Shown: positions 8,309 to 16,533 of the stretch, one piece after another
Layout: every line of letters starts with the position of its first letter
How positions within the stretch are numbered: position 1 is the stretch's first letter
NCBI GenBank assembly: GCA_024229115.1
Contig: JAAEST010000063.1
Location: 1 to 38,408 of the forward strand
DNA: 38,408 bases
From: Oligoflexia bacterium
GTDB lineage: Bacteria; Bdellovibrionota; Bacteriovoracia; Bacteriovoracales; Bacteriovoracaceae
Reading direction: 5' to 3'
Notes under the pieces: generated by a model
Told to the model about the DNA's origin: nothing
The model's database searches: none
Seen by the model: only the letters and a program-made list of their open reading frames with translations
Translations under genes and position numbers: made by a program

Positions 8309-9621
8309 TAGAGGATTTTTTTTTTACTTAGAGTATCAATTGTTTGGGCCTGAACAGACTGAATGAAACCCACAACAGGCAATGGTTTATTTAACACTTT
8401 CTTATAGTAATAATAAACACCAGCAATAATTAGAATGAGAAAGAAGGCCACAACAACGAGATAGCGGTCATTTCTTTCAGGAGTATGTACCACTCTTCTT
8501 CTTCTCTTTTTCTTTTTTCGCTTCTTCCTATCGGAAGAAGTCCTATCGGAAGAAGTCCTATCGGAAGAAGTTCTCTTAGGAGCAACATCAGGATTTGTAC
8601 TCGTATCTCTTAAGTCAATTCTCTCTGGTGCGGCGGCTGGAGGAGCACCAATTCCGGGACTAGTAATATCACCAAGTTCTTCATCGATAGATTCTTTATC
8701 AACTTTAAAAGCTGCAAATTCTTGTGCTGGTTCAGGATCAGCTTCAGGTTCAGAAGCAGCGGCTGCCGCAACTTCTAGCTCAGAAGCAATATCGTCATCG
8801 TCATCTGAATCATCGAAAGCTAACTCATGCTCGGAAGCTAAAGCTTCCTCATCATCAATCGTAGGTTCAGAATCCATTTCTAGAGAAGGAATATCATCCA
8901 TCTCAAAATCAGGACCTTCATCTTCTAAATCAGGACCTTCATCTTCTAAATCAGGTACTTCACCACCAAAATCTGGAAATTCAAGGTCTTCATCACTTGG
9001 CATCTGACCTTCGAAGTTCGCATCACCTGCATCATCAGGTTCTGTATCTACAATTTGATTTGATTCATCGTTAGGGTTCTCGCCATCTAAAAATCCAGAA
9101 TTCTCACCAGGAGTAAAATCAACATTGACTTCCACATTCTCAGGAACATCTACATTAATATTATCCATATCCGGAAATTCAAGATCGTCATCACTTGGGA
9201 TGAGGTCTTCACCTTCTTGAGGCTCGGATTCATCTAAATCCTCATCATCCATGTCCTCTACGTCTTCAGCCGGCTGTGGAGCAGGAGCTTCGGCCTTCGC
9301 TTTGGCTTCAGCTTTCATTTCTTCAGCGATGGGAACAGCTGGCGATCTATTAAAAGACGCAGTCTCACCTGCGGCAGAACTATGCGCCGTGATTACATCA
9401 ATGGCCTCACTAATAGGGTTGAATGTTTGAGGAACATCTCCATAAAGATATTTTTCAAGAAGATCTTTCTCCTTCACCCAAAACCAATATCCATTACCTG
9501 AAGTAATTTCATCTTCACCGGTGAGAGACCCCTTCTCTACGAATTCAATAATTTTTTCTTTTGATACAGGACCTAGTAATTGTTTTTGCTGTGTCCTGAT
9601 CAGCCAATTCTTTTCACTCAA
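8308..9621 (-). CDS. GYF_2-like membrane protein with acidic linker
   Basis: The 437-residue protein has four parts. Residues 4-60 resemble a GYF_2/DUF4339 domain (NWLIRTQQKQLLGPVSKEKI, GYWFWVKEKD). Residues 95-330 are a very acidic, low-complexity linker with repeats (IPSDDDLEFPD/MPSDEDLEFPD, DLEDEGP twice). Next comes TSSDR three times and a basic KKRKKKKRRRR cluster. A single membrane helix, YLVVVAFFLILIIAGVYYYY, is near residue 395, leaving a short C-terminal tail. Positive-inside logic puts the GYF part in the cytoplasm and the tail in the periplasm. The start is a TTG with AAGGG upstream. It follows mlaD and ends at an A10 tract. Function is unknown; it could be a scaffold. Confidence 0.82.
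   Translation of the reverse strand: MSEKNWLIRTQQKQLLGPVSKEKIIEFVEKGSLTGEDEITSGNGYWFWVKEKDLLEKYLYGDVPQTFNPISEAIDVITAHSSAAGETASFNRSPAVPIAEEMKAEAKAKAEAPAPQPAEDVEDMDDEDLDESEPQEGEDLIPSDDDLEFPDMDNINVDVPENVEVNVDFTPGENSGFLDGENPNDESNQIVDTEPDDAGDANFEGQMPSDEDLEFPDFGGEVPDLEDEGPDLEDEGPDFEMDDIPSLEMDSEPTIDDEEALASEHELAFDDSDDDDDIASELEVAAAAASEPEADPEPAQEFAAFKVDKESIDEELGDITSPGIGAPPAAAPERIDLRDTSTNPDVAPKRTSSDRTSSDRTSSDRKKRKKKKRRRRVVHTPERNDRYLVVVAFFLILIIAGVYYYYKKVLNKPLPVVGFIQSVQAQTIDTLSKKKIL
8316..8325 (-). other. A10 homopolymer: possible slippage site
   Basis: Ten T on the plus strand give AGT-A10-TCCTC on the coding strand, five bases before the stop of the GYF_2-type gene. In the coding frame it reads SKKKIL-stop. 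A -1 slip, or one extra A in the mRNA, reads SKKKNPLMYDPL and continues into the 401-residue frame without a stop. Confidence 0.55.
8528..8572. repeat. 15-bp tandem repeat encoding TSSDR
   Basis: Three adjacent 15-bp units (8528-8542, 8543-8557, 8558-8572; ctatcggaagaagtc, last base changed in the third) encode TSSDR three times, just ahead of the basic cluster and membrane helix. Copy number can change without breaking the frame. Confidence 0.92.
8906..8947. repeat. 21-bp tandem repeat encoding DLEDEGP
   Basis: Two perfect 21-bp units (8906-8926 and 8927-8947) encode DLEDEGP twice in the acidic linker; a third, partial unit follows. It marks the linker as a recently expanding, low-complexity region. 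Confidence 0.9.
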
Positions 9622-9633
9622 GTGTGAATACCC

Positions 9634-10986
9634 TTATAGAAAAAATCCGATAAGACCTTTTAAGTCCTCATCAGTAAATTTTAAGCCAGCACTAATAGTA
9701 GCACTTCTTGTTGTTTCTTCAAGAATATCTTCCAGTGCGACTTTTCCATATATAACATTCCAAATTTGTAATTCTGTTCCAACTCTAAGGTTTGGTCCGA
9801 TATCATCTCGGTAGTCGAAAACTTCAAATGAAAACTTCGAACCCCAATCTGAGAGAGAATAATCAAGTCCAAATCCTCCCGATGACTCAATTAACCCACC
9901 TCTAATTGTCCAATTTTGAATCTTACGACCAAGTTGAACATTGAAGCGATAACTATCTTTTTGCTTTTCTTCTCTAACTTCTGTTGATGAGACACCATTA
10001 ACTGTCGTCGTAGTTAACTTAGTGCTCTCTGGTCCGAACTCACTTGTTGTTAAACCAAGAAGATAAAATCTCTCTGGACTTGGGAAAATTTTGAGAGAAA
10101 GTTCTGTCTCTGCTCCAAATCTAGTGTTTGCTCCCGTAAAGAGTTCAAGCTCAGTTCTAATCTGATCAACTCTTCCTACAAGCTTTTTGACACCGGCAAG
10201 AGTTTGTTGAACTTCATCTGCGATTTCTTCTTCAACTAAAAGCTTACCGACAGTTCCTTTACCAGCTTTTACATCAGCGACAAGTTTTTGAAGATCATTC
10301 ATCATCTTATCAGCATTTCCTAAGATCGACTTGATCTTCTCCATGGAACTACCTTTCTCATCTTCATCCACTTGATAAGCAATATCACCAGAAAATTTCT
10401 TCATATTCGCAATTAGCTCGTTTAGTTTTTGCTCATTGCCAGTAAGTAATCTCTTAAGTGAAGCAGTTGATTCCTTCACGTCATTTAATATTGTTTTGAT
10501 TGGAGCTTCTTCACCTTCTGGAGCAAGTGAGTCTTTTAAAGATGCGATGACTACTTTCACATCCTTCATCACTGTTCCTGCATCTTTAATCAAACCTTCT
10601 AAACCTGCTCCCTCATTGGCAGAGATAAATCCTTTCGCATCAAGCTTTTCTGTAGATTTACCAATCACGATTTCTAAATACTTATCACCAAGAAAACCTA
10701 CAGATTTAATTTTCAGCTGAGAGTCTTTTGGGATTCCAACTTTTTCTAATACTTCGAAAGTTATAAGGGCATTGTTATCAGCAAGTTCAATATTTTTTAT
10801 TCGACCGGCATTGATACCAGCTACTTTGATAGGAGTTTTAGGGAAAATTCCAGAAGCATCTTTAATGATTGTTCTGTAAGGGACATACTCACCAAAGCCA
10901 GATTGGTTCTTTGTCACAAGCAAAGACATGGCAACAATAGATGCCATTGTGGCCAAGGCCATCAATCCAACTTTAAATTCATTCAT
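9634..10986 (-). CDS. mlaD: MlaD-type MCE protein with probable C-terminal beta-barrel
   Basis: The protein has 450 residues, against about 180 for E. coli MlaD. A single N-terminal helix (residues 6-24) anchors it in the inner membrane. An MCE domain follows at about 38-113 (YRTIIKDASGIFPKTPIKVAGINAGRIKNI cut short here, then SVGFLGDKYLEI). Residues 115-280 are mostly helical (DAGTVMKDVKVVIASLKDSL, MKKFSGDI). Residues 285-450 alternate polar and hydrophobic residues in about ten strand-like segments with tight turns and end in GLIGFFL, like an outer-membrane barrel. It presumably carries phospholipid between membranes with MlaE and MlaF, encoded directly upstream. The ATG has a weak ribosome binding site. 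The barrel is inferred from pattern only. Confidence 0.88.
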   Translation of the reverse strand: MNEFKVGLMALATMASIVAMSLLVTKNQSGFGEYVPYRTIIKDASGIFPKTPIKVAGINAGRIKNIELADNNALITFEVLEKVGIPKDSQLKIKSVGFLGDKYLEIVIGKSTEKLDAKGFISANEGAGLEGLIKDAGTVMKDVKVVIASLKDSLAPEGEEAPIKTILNDVKESTASLKRLLTGNEQKLNELIANMKKFSGDIAYQVDEDEKGSSMEKIKSILGNADKMMNDLQKLVADVKAGKGTVGKLLVEEEIADEVQQTLAGVKKLVGRVDQIRTELELFTGANTRFGAETELSLKIFPSPERFYLLGLTTSEFGPESTKLTTTTVNGVSSTEVREEKQKDSYRFNVQLGRKIQNWTIRGGLIESSGGFGLDYSLSDWGSKFSFEVFDYRDDIGPNLRVGTELQIWNVIYGKVALEDILEETTRSATISAGLKFTDEDLKGLIGFFL

Positions 10987-11003
10987 TCTTGCTTCCTTGC
11001 AAG

Positions 11004-11753
11004 TTATAAATTAATAAACTGCTCGACCAATTCATTCGTTGAATTAGCAAATTCCTTAGCAGGTAAGTACTCAATAATATTACCACGATCGAGAAAGGCA
11101 ACAAAGTCAGAAATTTTCAGCGTCGCCTTCACGTCATGGCTAATAATAATCGACGTCATCTCTCGGTTACTGTTTTTTTCATGGGTTTCAACAATTAAGT
11201 CATTCACCATTTTAGTTGTAATCGGGTCTAGTCCAGTCGTTGGTTCATCATACAAAATAATATCCGGACTGAGAGCTAAGGCCCGGGCCAAACCAACTCT
11301 TTTTCTCATTCCCCCACTCAATTCACTTGGTAAGTTTTTATGAGATATTTTTTGAATTCCCACTGATTCTAAAAGTTGAGCTGAACGTTCAGTTATTTCT
11401 TCTTTTGAAAGTTTTGAAAACTCTCGAAGTGGAAAAGCCACATTTTCTAAAGCAGATAGAGAATCAAAAAGTGCAGCATATTGAAAAAGCATTCCGAAGT
11501 TTTGGCGAAACCCTCTCAATTCAACTTCGTCTAACTTGGAAAGATCATTTCCAAGAACATGAATAGAACCAGAAGTTGGTTTTGTTAAACCTAGAATATG
11601 TTTAAGGAGTGTACTCTTCCCTGCTCCAGAAAAACCTAAGATGGTTGTAATCTTCCCTTTAGGAATATCAAAGTTTAATTCTTTCAGAACCGTGTGGTCT
11701 CCAAAAGTCTTTGTTAAATTCTGAATAGAAACAGCATTATTCTCAAATTGCAT
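11004..11753 (-). CDS. mlaF: Mla-type ABC transporter ATP-binding protein
   Basis: This 249-residue ATPase contains Walker A GFSGAGKST (residues 40-48), the Q-loop in NFGMLFQYAALFDSL, the signature LSGGMRKRVGLARAL, Walker B IILYDEPTTGLDP and the H-loop IIISHD. The wording GMLFQ.AALFDSL with LSGGMRKRV is typical of MlaF and related lipid-import ATPases that work with an MlaE permease and an MCE protein. The gene follows mlaE with one base between them and precedes mlaD by 17 bases, so one operon is clear. No MlaB STAS-domain gene is in the window. Confidence 0.95.
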   Translation of the reverse strand: MQFENNAVSIQNLTKTFGDHTVLKELNFDIPKGKITTILGFSGAGKSTLLKHILGLTKPTSGSIHVLGNDLSKLDEVELRGFRQNFGMLFQYAALFDSLSALENVAFPLREFSKLSKEEITERSAQLLESVGIQKISHKNLPSELSGGMRKRVGLARALALSPDIILYDEPTTGLDPITTKMVNDLIVETHEKNSNREMTSIIISHDVKATLKISDFVAFLDRGNIIEYLPAKEFANSTNELVEQFINL

Positions 11754-11754
11754 T

Positions 11755-12576
11755 TTATAAAATATGGATTAAGAAACTAGTGAGAAAGTAATCTAAGACG
11801 AGAACTGAAATCATTCCCCAGACCACTGCCATATTTGTTCCTTTACCAACTCCTTGTGCACCTTGGGTGACTTGAAAACCAAAGTACGTTCCAATACTTC
11901 CAATAATAAAACCAAAAACAGTGGCCTTAATAATCCCCTGCCAAATATCTTCTAAGAACATAAACTCACCTATTTTTTGAAAATAGATGGCTTCATCAAT
12001 CATAAGTGCCTTAGTTCCCACCATGTAACTTCCAAAATTACCTATGAAAAGAAAGAGTGCCGAAAGCATAGGGACAGTGACAGTTGCTGCAACAATTCTT
12101 GGTACTGCAAGATACTGAATACTATTTATTCCCATCACTTCAAGAGCATCAACTTGCTCTGTTACTTTCATCGTTCCAATTTGCGCGGCCATAGCTGCCC
12201 CGGCTCTCCCTGCAACAATCAGTCCCGTTAAAACTGGTGCAAGTTCTTTTGCCAAAGTGAGTGCAGTCACTGGGCCAACTAAAGAATCAACTGAGATTAA
12301 TTTGAATCCAAAATATGTTTGATAGGCCATTACCATACCGGTAAATGAACCAGACAAAAGAATAATAAAAATACTTTTATTTCCAATAAAATAAAACTGT
12401 TCGAAAAATAATTTATAGCGATATGGTGGTTTAAAAACCCAAAAGAAAAAACGTAAAATAAATCGTGTAAAACGACCGAGGCCATCTACACTTTCAATAA
12501 TTGATTTACCAAGATTACTCGTACTTTCGACGAATTTTCTTACGATAAAGTTTTGATTTTTTTCTACGTTTTCCAC
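11755..12576 (-). CDS. mlaE: Mla-type ABC transporter permease
   Basis: The 273-residue membrane protein has the MlaE/permease pattern: an N-terminal amphipathic segment, then SGSFTGMVMAYQTYFGFK, LAPVLTGLIVAGRAGAAMAAQIGTMKVTEQVDALEVMGIN (conserved EQVDAL loop) and GKGTNMAVVWGMISVLVLDYFLTSFL at the end. About five membrane segments are visible. It forms the inner-membrane core for phospholipid transport with MlaF and MlaD. The start is a GTG four bases after the alr stop, so alr and mlaE are probably cotranscribed. The N-terminus is somewhat longer than in E. coli MlaE (260). Confidence 0.94.
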   Translation of the reverse strand: MENVEKNQNFIVRKFVESTSNLGKSIIESVDGLGRFTRFILRFFFWVFKPPYRYKLFFEQFYFIGNKSIFIILLSGSFTGMVMAYQTYFGFKLISVDSLVGPVTALTLAKELAPVLTGLIVAGRAGAAMAAQIGTMKVTEQVDALEVMGINSIQYLAVPRIVAATVTVPMLSALFLFIGNFGSYMVGTKALMIDEAIYFQKIGEFMFLEDIWQGIIKATVFGFIIGSIGTYFGFQVTQGAQGVGKGTNMAVVWGMISVLVLDYFLTSFLIHIL

Positions 12577-12580
12577 GTAT

Positions 12581-13708
12581 TTATTTTAGACTATAAATCC
12601 TAGGAACGCGAGGCGTGATCTGACAAAAAATCTCATACGGAATAGACTGTGCATGGGTGCAAAGTTGCTTATAAAACTCTGTATCTTGATCCCAAACTGT
12701 GAACTTATCTCCAGCTTTAATCTTAGAATTCTTATCAAAGAGAACGGCGGACATATCCATATTAACTCGACCGCTAACAACGCCTATTTCATCTTGAAAT
12801 CTCAGTTTTGCCCCACGAAAACGGGTCGGAAAACCATCTCCATAACCGAGAGCAATGACCGCTACAACTCCAGCGTGGGGAACAGGAGTTGCTCCATAAC
12901 CAATAGGCTGTCCTTGTTCAACTTCAAAAGTGTTAATCACATAAGTTTCAAGACGACTAATAAGACGGCCATCATAGTGACTTAAGTTTTCTAATCCAGG
13001 ATTAAGAGAACTTGGACCATACATCATTAGACCAGGTCGAATATGAGTTTCCTCTAGACCAACCTTTTGTTCGATCGCTCCAGAGTTTGCAATACTTGTA
13101 TGTTCAACACTAATGCCAGCATTTCTAAAGTCCTCTTTAAGAATATTGAATTCTTCACGGGCCTTTAGGTTTCTCTTATTTTTATTCATTGACTGAGAAG
13201 CACATGCAAAATGTGTCATCAAATGATGAACTTCACTACGTCCATGTTTTTTCAAGAGCTCAATTACTTGCTCTCTTTTATCAAAATCAATTCCAAGACG
13301 ATTCATTCCCGTATTGAATTTTAAACAGATTGGAAAAAACTTGAAGTCGTCACAATTTAAAAAGAAGTCTAAGTCTTGGAGTGTCTTTAAAACAGGTTTC
13401 ACTCGATGATTCACGTAGTACTGAGAAAATTCAGTCAACTCAAGTTGAGTATCTGAAAAGACATATATTTCAAATTTCTCATCTTTTAATTGTGAGCGCA
13501 ACGCCATCGCTTCACCGACACTGGCACATCCAAAATCTTTTATTCCTAACTCTTTGTGAGCATAACTAGAAACAGGAACTAGCCCATGTCCATAAGCATC
13601 GGCTTTCACCATAAATAGAACATCAGCATTAGGTGCTAAATCCTTTACCTTAGAGTAATTTTCTCCAAGGATCTTAAGATCAACAACTAACTGACTTCCC
13701 TTTCTCAT
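12581..13708 (-). CDS. alr: Alanine racemase
   Basis: The 375-residue PLP enzyme has the cofactor lysine K35 in MVKADAYGHG, the downstream motifs FNTGMNRLG and RPGLMMYGPS, the IGYGA segment with the second catalytic tyrosine, LGYGDGF and VNMDM. It makes D-alanine for peptidoglycan. Length is as expected. The ATG is 6 bases after the stop of the 499-residue upstream frame and 4 bases before mlaE, placing cell-wall and envelope lipid genes in one transcription unit. The ribosome binding site is weak, suggesting coupling to the gene before it. Confidence 0.96.
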   Translation of the reverse strand: MRKGSQLVVDLKILGENYSKVKDLAPNADVLFMVKADAYGHGLVPVSSYAHKELGIKDFGCASVGEAMALRSQLKDEKFEIYVFSDTQLELTEFSQYYVNHRVKPVLKTLQDLDFFLNCDDFKFFPICLKFNTGMNRLGIDFDKREQVIELLKKHGRSEVHHLMTHFACASQSMNKNKRNLKAREEFNILKEDFRNAGISVEHTSIANSGAIEQKVGLEETHIRPGLMMYGPSSLNPGLENLSHYDGRLISRLETYVINTFEVEQGQPIGYGATPVPHAGVVAVIALGYGDGFPTRFRGAKLRFQDEIGVVSGRVNMDMSAVLFDKNSKIKAGDKFTVWDQDTEFYKQLCTHAQSIPYEIFCQITPRVPRIYSLK

Positions 13709-13714
13709 AAATTA

Positions 13715-15199
13715 CTACATTGATTGAGTCGGGCCTTTGATTCGAATAGCTTTTGAATTTCTTGAGCTTGCTGCCTTAACTTCTAGTTGATTTTCAACTT
13801 GAAGATAATCTCCATTCTCATGGTAGGAGTTTAGTCCTTTCATTGAAAGTGGAACCATTTTAACAGTAGGCATGAGTGATCTAGTAAGTGCAATATCTGT
13901 TTCTTCAAAATATTTCCAGAAAGGAAATCTCTTACAGTAACTTTTTAGTGCTATAAAATTATCATCAAGGTTTTCTCTTCCCATAAGAAGAGTCATATTC
14001 TTAATTCCAAAACAAGTCACATAGAAATCAAGACCCTTTTGATTTCTTAGCCCCGTCGTGAAGTCTTTAAAAAAGTTTTTAAAGAAAAAACGAATTCCTT
14101 CTTTTTCTTTGATCGTTCTTTCAAGGGAAGAAAAATCAAGGTCGATCATGGCCCAATTTTCAAAGCCACCTCTTACCGACTCACCTGGAATTGCACCAAG
14201 TCCTGATTGCTCTAGGAACTGGAAGAGCTCCCAAGGCTGCCATACACTTTCTTCAGCTGAATCTGTATGTTGATTACGATATTGAAAATAGCAGTAGAGT
14301 CCTGAAAGATATCTTTCAAAAGTTTCCCACTGAAATGACTCTAGCATTTCTTCCGTTTCAACTTTAATGAAAATCATTTTCTCTGGATGCTCTTGTTTCC
14401 CACGAATAAGAAGTGACATTAAGTTTCCACCTAATAATTCGAGGGCCACTTGTGAAGCCATATTTTGAGCAAAGAATTCAATTCCTTTTTCACATGTTCT
14501 TCCAAGCCAAAGACTTGGGATTTCTTGAAATTTAAATTCTTCAATTTTTGGTGAAAATAATTTTTGACCACTCTTAGAAAGTTCTAAAATAGAGTAATTT
14601 TGAAATTCTTTTATTGTTCCAAATACATTTCTAATAGCATCCACAAAGTCTGCTTGATTTCTTTGAGCATCAAACTTCGTCATCATACTCTTTAGAAAAT
14701 TATCAAAGTATTCTCTTTCTTTAATTTCTTCATTGGCCTGAATAACTCTTCCAATACGGCTTTCTAGGTCGATTGCCTGGCTTTGGCTTTGGCTCTTTTC
14801 AAAGGCCATATCTTGAAACTGATTAAATCTTTTTAGAATCGATTTAACTTGTCCTAAATACGAACCTTTTTCGTGAATAAGGCCGTAATTAAAAATTTCA
14901 TATGTACTAAAGAGAAGTGGTTCACAATCGTCATTCCATAGAAAGGAAACATTAAGAGAACCATCAATCACTGAAGGATGATTTTTGAAGATCAACTCTC
15001 CATCATTCATTAAGCGAACATCAACGACACAAAGACTTGGACGATCATTCATAATTCCTGTCCAAAAAGTTGTTAGTGATTCGTAAATGTGAGGAATGAC
15101 TCCTGTCTTTCTGAAAATTTGGCTCAATTCTTTAGCAACTTTTAAATCACTAATGAGAAGGGCAACACTTAATCCTGAATCTGTTTTTACTTCCTGCAT
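13715..15199 (-). CDS. Receiver-like domain protein of unknown output
   Basis: The 494-residue protein begins with about 125 residues resembling a response-regulator receiver: SVALLISDL with D18, CVVDVRLM with candidate phospho-acceptor D60, VSFLWNDD, and a lysine in IHEKGS. A Gln/Ser-rich helical linker follows (FEKSQSQSQAIDLESRIGRVIQ), then about 330 residues with no family I recognise. No HTH, GGDEF, EAL or kinase motif is visible. ATG 15199 was preferred to TTG 15214 because GAGGA lies within that 15-base stretch at good spacing. It precedes alr by 6 bases. A role in signalling is inference from the N-terminal fold only. Confidence 0.75.
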   Translation of the reverse strand: MQEVKTDSGLSVALLISDLKVAKELSQIFRKTGVIPHIYESLTTFWTGIMNDRPSLCVVDVRLMNDGELIFKNHPSVIDGSLNVSFLWNDDCEPLLFSTYEIFNYGLIHEKGSYLGQVKSILKRFNQFQDMAFEKSQSQSQAIDLESRIGRVIQANEEIKEREYFDNFLKSMMTKFDAQRNQADFVDAIRNVFGTIKEFQNYSILELSKSGQKLFSPKIEEFKFQEIPSLWLGRTCEKGIEFFAQNMASQVALELLGGNLMSLLIRGKQEHPEKMIFIKVETEEMLESFQWETFERYLSGLYCYFQYRNQHTDSAEESVWQPWELFQFLEQSGLGAIPGESVRGGFENWAMIDLDFSSLERTIKEKEGIRFFFKNFFKDFTTGLRNQKGLDFYVTCFGIKNMTLLMGRENLDDNFIALKSYCKRFPFWKYFEETDIALTRSLMPTVKMVPLSMKGLNSYHENGDYLQVENQLEVKAASSRNSKAIRIKGPTQSM

Positions 15200-15282
15200 A
15201 ACTTTAATCCTCAATGATACTCTCTCTCACATCCTCATAAGAGTATTACCCTAAAATTATGCCTTAATTTTTCACGCTTAGT

Positions 15283-15804
15283 CTAATTTTGGTCCGATAA
15301 TAATGATAAAAAAGATGAAAGAGTTATTTGTGATTCCGAGGGTTTAAGTGAAATGTGGGCCTGAGAATATTGCGATTGCCTCTTTTTAAATAAATCAGCT
15401 AAGAAATCCTTCCCTTTTTTAACTAATGGTCGGTTCTCATCCCCTGAAACACGCTCCCAGCACTGCTCAAAAGGGGTCGCTAAATAGACTAAGTATGTGT
15501 TTTCACTTTCTTTAACAAGTCTTAGGCTTTCTTCTCTTTCAAGAGTTCCTCCACCTAAGGAAAGAATGATTTTCTTATCTTCACTTATCTTTTCTTTAAG
15601 AAGATTAGCTTCAGTTTTTCGAAAGTTCTCCCAACCAATTTTTTCGATAGCTTCGCCTAGCGTACTCCCATGATCTTTTAGTTTCTCAAAGACAAGGTCA
15701 TCTAAATCTTGGAATAGCCACTCAGAGTTTTCACTCTTGGCCTTCCACTTATCCATTAATGTTGATTTTCCACTTCCCATGAAGCCACAGATTAAAATCT
15801 TCAT
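15283..15804 (-). CDS. aroK: Shikimate kinase
   Basis: This 173-residue P-loop kinase has Walker A GFMGSGKST (residues 7-15), the substrate-binding acidic pair in QDLDDLV, FRKTEANLL, the glycine-rich LSLGGGT and the lid arginine in RPLVKKG, the full shikimate-kinase set. It phosphorylates shikimate at the 3-hydroxyl for aromatic amino-acid synthesis. The length is typical. It is divergent from yceD with 74 bases between starts and lies 83 bases ahead of the receiver-like gene, so it may head the long minus-strand run or be separate. Confidence 0.92.
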   Translation of the reverse strand: MKILICGFMGSGKSTLMDKWKAKSENSEWLFQDLDDLVFEKLKDHGSTLGEAIEKIGWENFRKTEANLLKEKISEDKKIILSLGGGTLEREESLRLVKESENTYLVYLATPFEQCWERVSGDENRPLVKKGKDFLADLFKKRQSQYSQAHISLKPSESQITLSSFLSLLSDQN

Positions 15805-15878
15805 GAGTAAAGCATACTATTTACAGTCCGCGTCGAACAGGGTAATTAGCTAAAAAAGTTTAGATTTAAGGAAGTTAC

Positions 15879-16442
15879 ATGAGTGAAGAAGCATTCACTT
15901 CAGTTGAAGCGAAAGTTAAATTAAGTGATTTTAAAATGGATGAGACCTACTTCTATGAGCTCGATGAGACTCAAGATTGGGTTGCAAAAATTTTAGCAGA
16001 GCTAGAAGAAAACCTTGAAGATGATGACGAAGGAAGAGAGAAAGGCTTTCTGAGAACACAATTCAGAGTTGTCCGTAAGAAATCACATCCTTGGGGAGAT
16101 CACCTCTTAGTTGATGGTGCGATTCAGTCTAGCTATCAGGCGGCATGTGTTCGTTGCTTGACGATTACTCCAAGAGACCTTGATATTGAAATTGCTGGTG
16201 GTTTTATTAATGATCATTTTGAAAAACAGCCAGAATATGAAGAATCGACGACTTTCTATACTTCAAATAGTGAATATGACATGTATTTTCATAATAAAGG
16301 GACAGCGAACCTAGGTGAACTCATTCATGAGCAAGTGTTTATGAATGTGGATACACTTCCGCTTCATGACCCTGACTGCAAGGGCTTATGCTCTGTTTGT
16401 GGTGTAGATAGAAATAAAGAAGATTGTGGACACGACGCGTAG
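15879..16442 (+). CDS. yceD: YceD/DUF177 family protein
   Basis: The 187-residue acidic protein has the DUF177 pattern: CVRCL at about residue 86, a long acidic insert, and a C-terminal cysteine cluster CKGLCSVCG...DCG. In many bacteria it is encoded directly before rpmF and is linked to 23S rRNA maturation or accumulation. It is followed 91 bases later by rpmF, the conserved yceD-rpmF-fab arrangement. AAGGAAG precedes the ATG. It probably heads the plus-strand operon. Confidence 0.9.
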   Translation: MSEEAFTSVEAKVKLSDFKMDETYFYELDETQDWVAKILAELEENLEDDDEGREKGFLRTQFRVVRKKSHPWGDHLLVDGAIQSSYQAACVRCLTITPRDLDIEIAGGFINDHFEKQPEYEESTTFYTSNSEYDMYFHNKGTANLGELIHEQVFMNVDTLPLHDPDCKGLCSVCGVDRNKEDCGHDA

Positions 16443-16533
16443 GCCAATTTAATTAAAAAAAGGGTTGAAGTTTAGCCTATGATGTCGTAAATAAGTACGG
16501 CTAATTGTTAAATTTATAAGTTGCGGAGATAAT

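Noticed and set aside
15200-15214. TTG start for the receiver-like gene
   Set aside because: The bases after it contain the GAGGA ribosome binding site for the ATG at 15199.
15820-15848. TTTACA-17-TAATTA as a promoter for yceD
   Set aside because: The -10 match is only 2 of 6; not strong enough to list.
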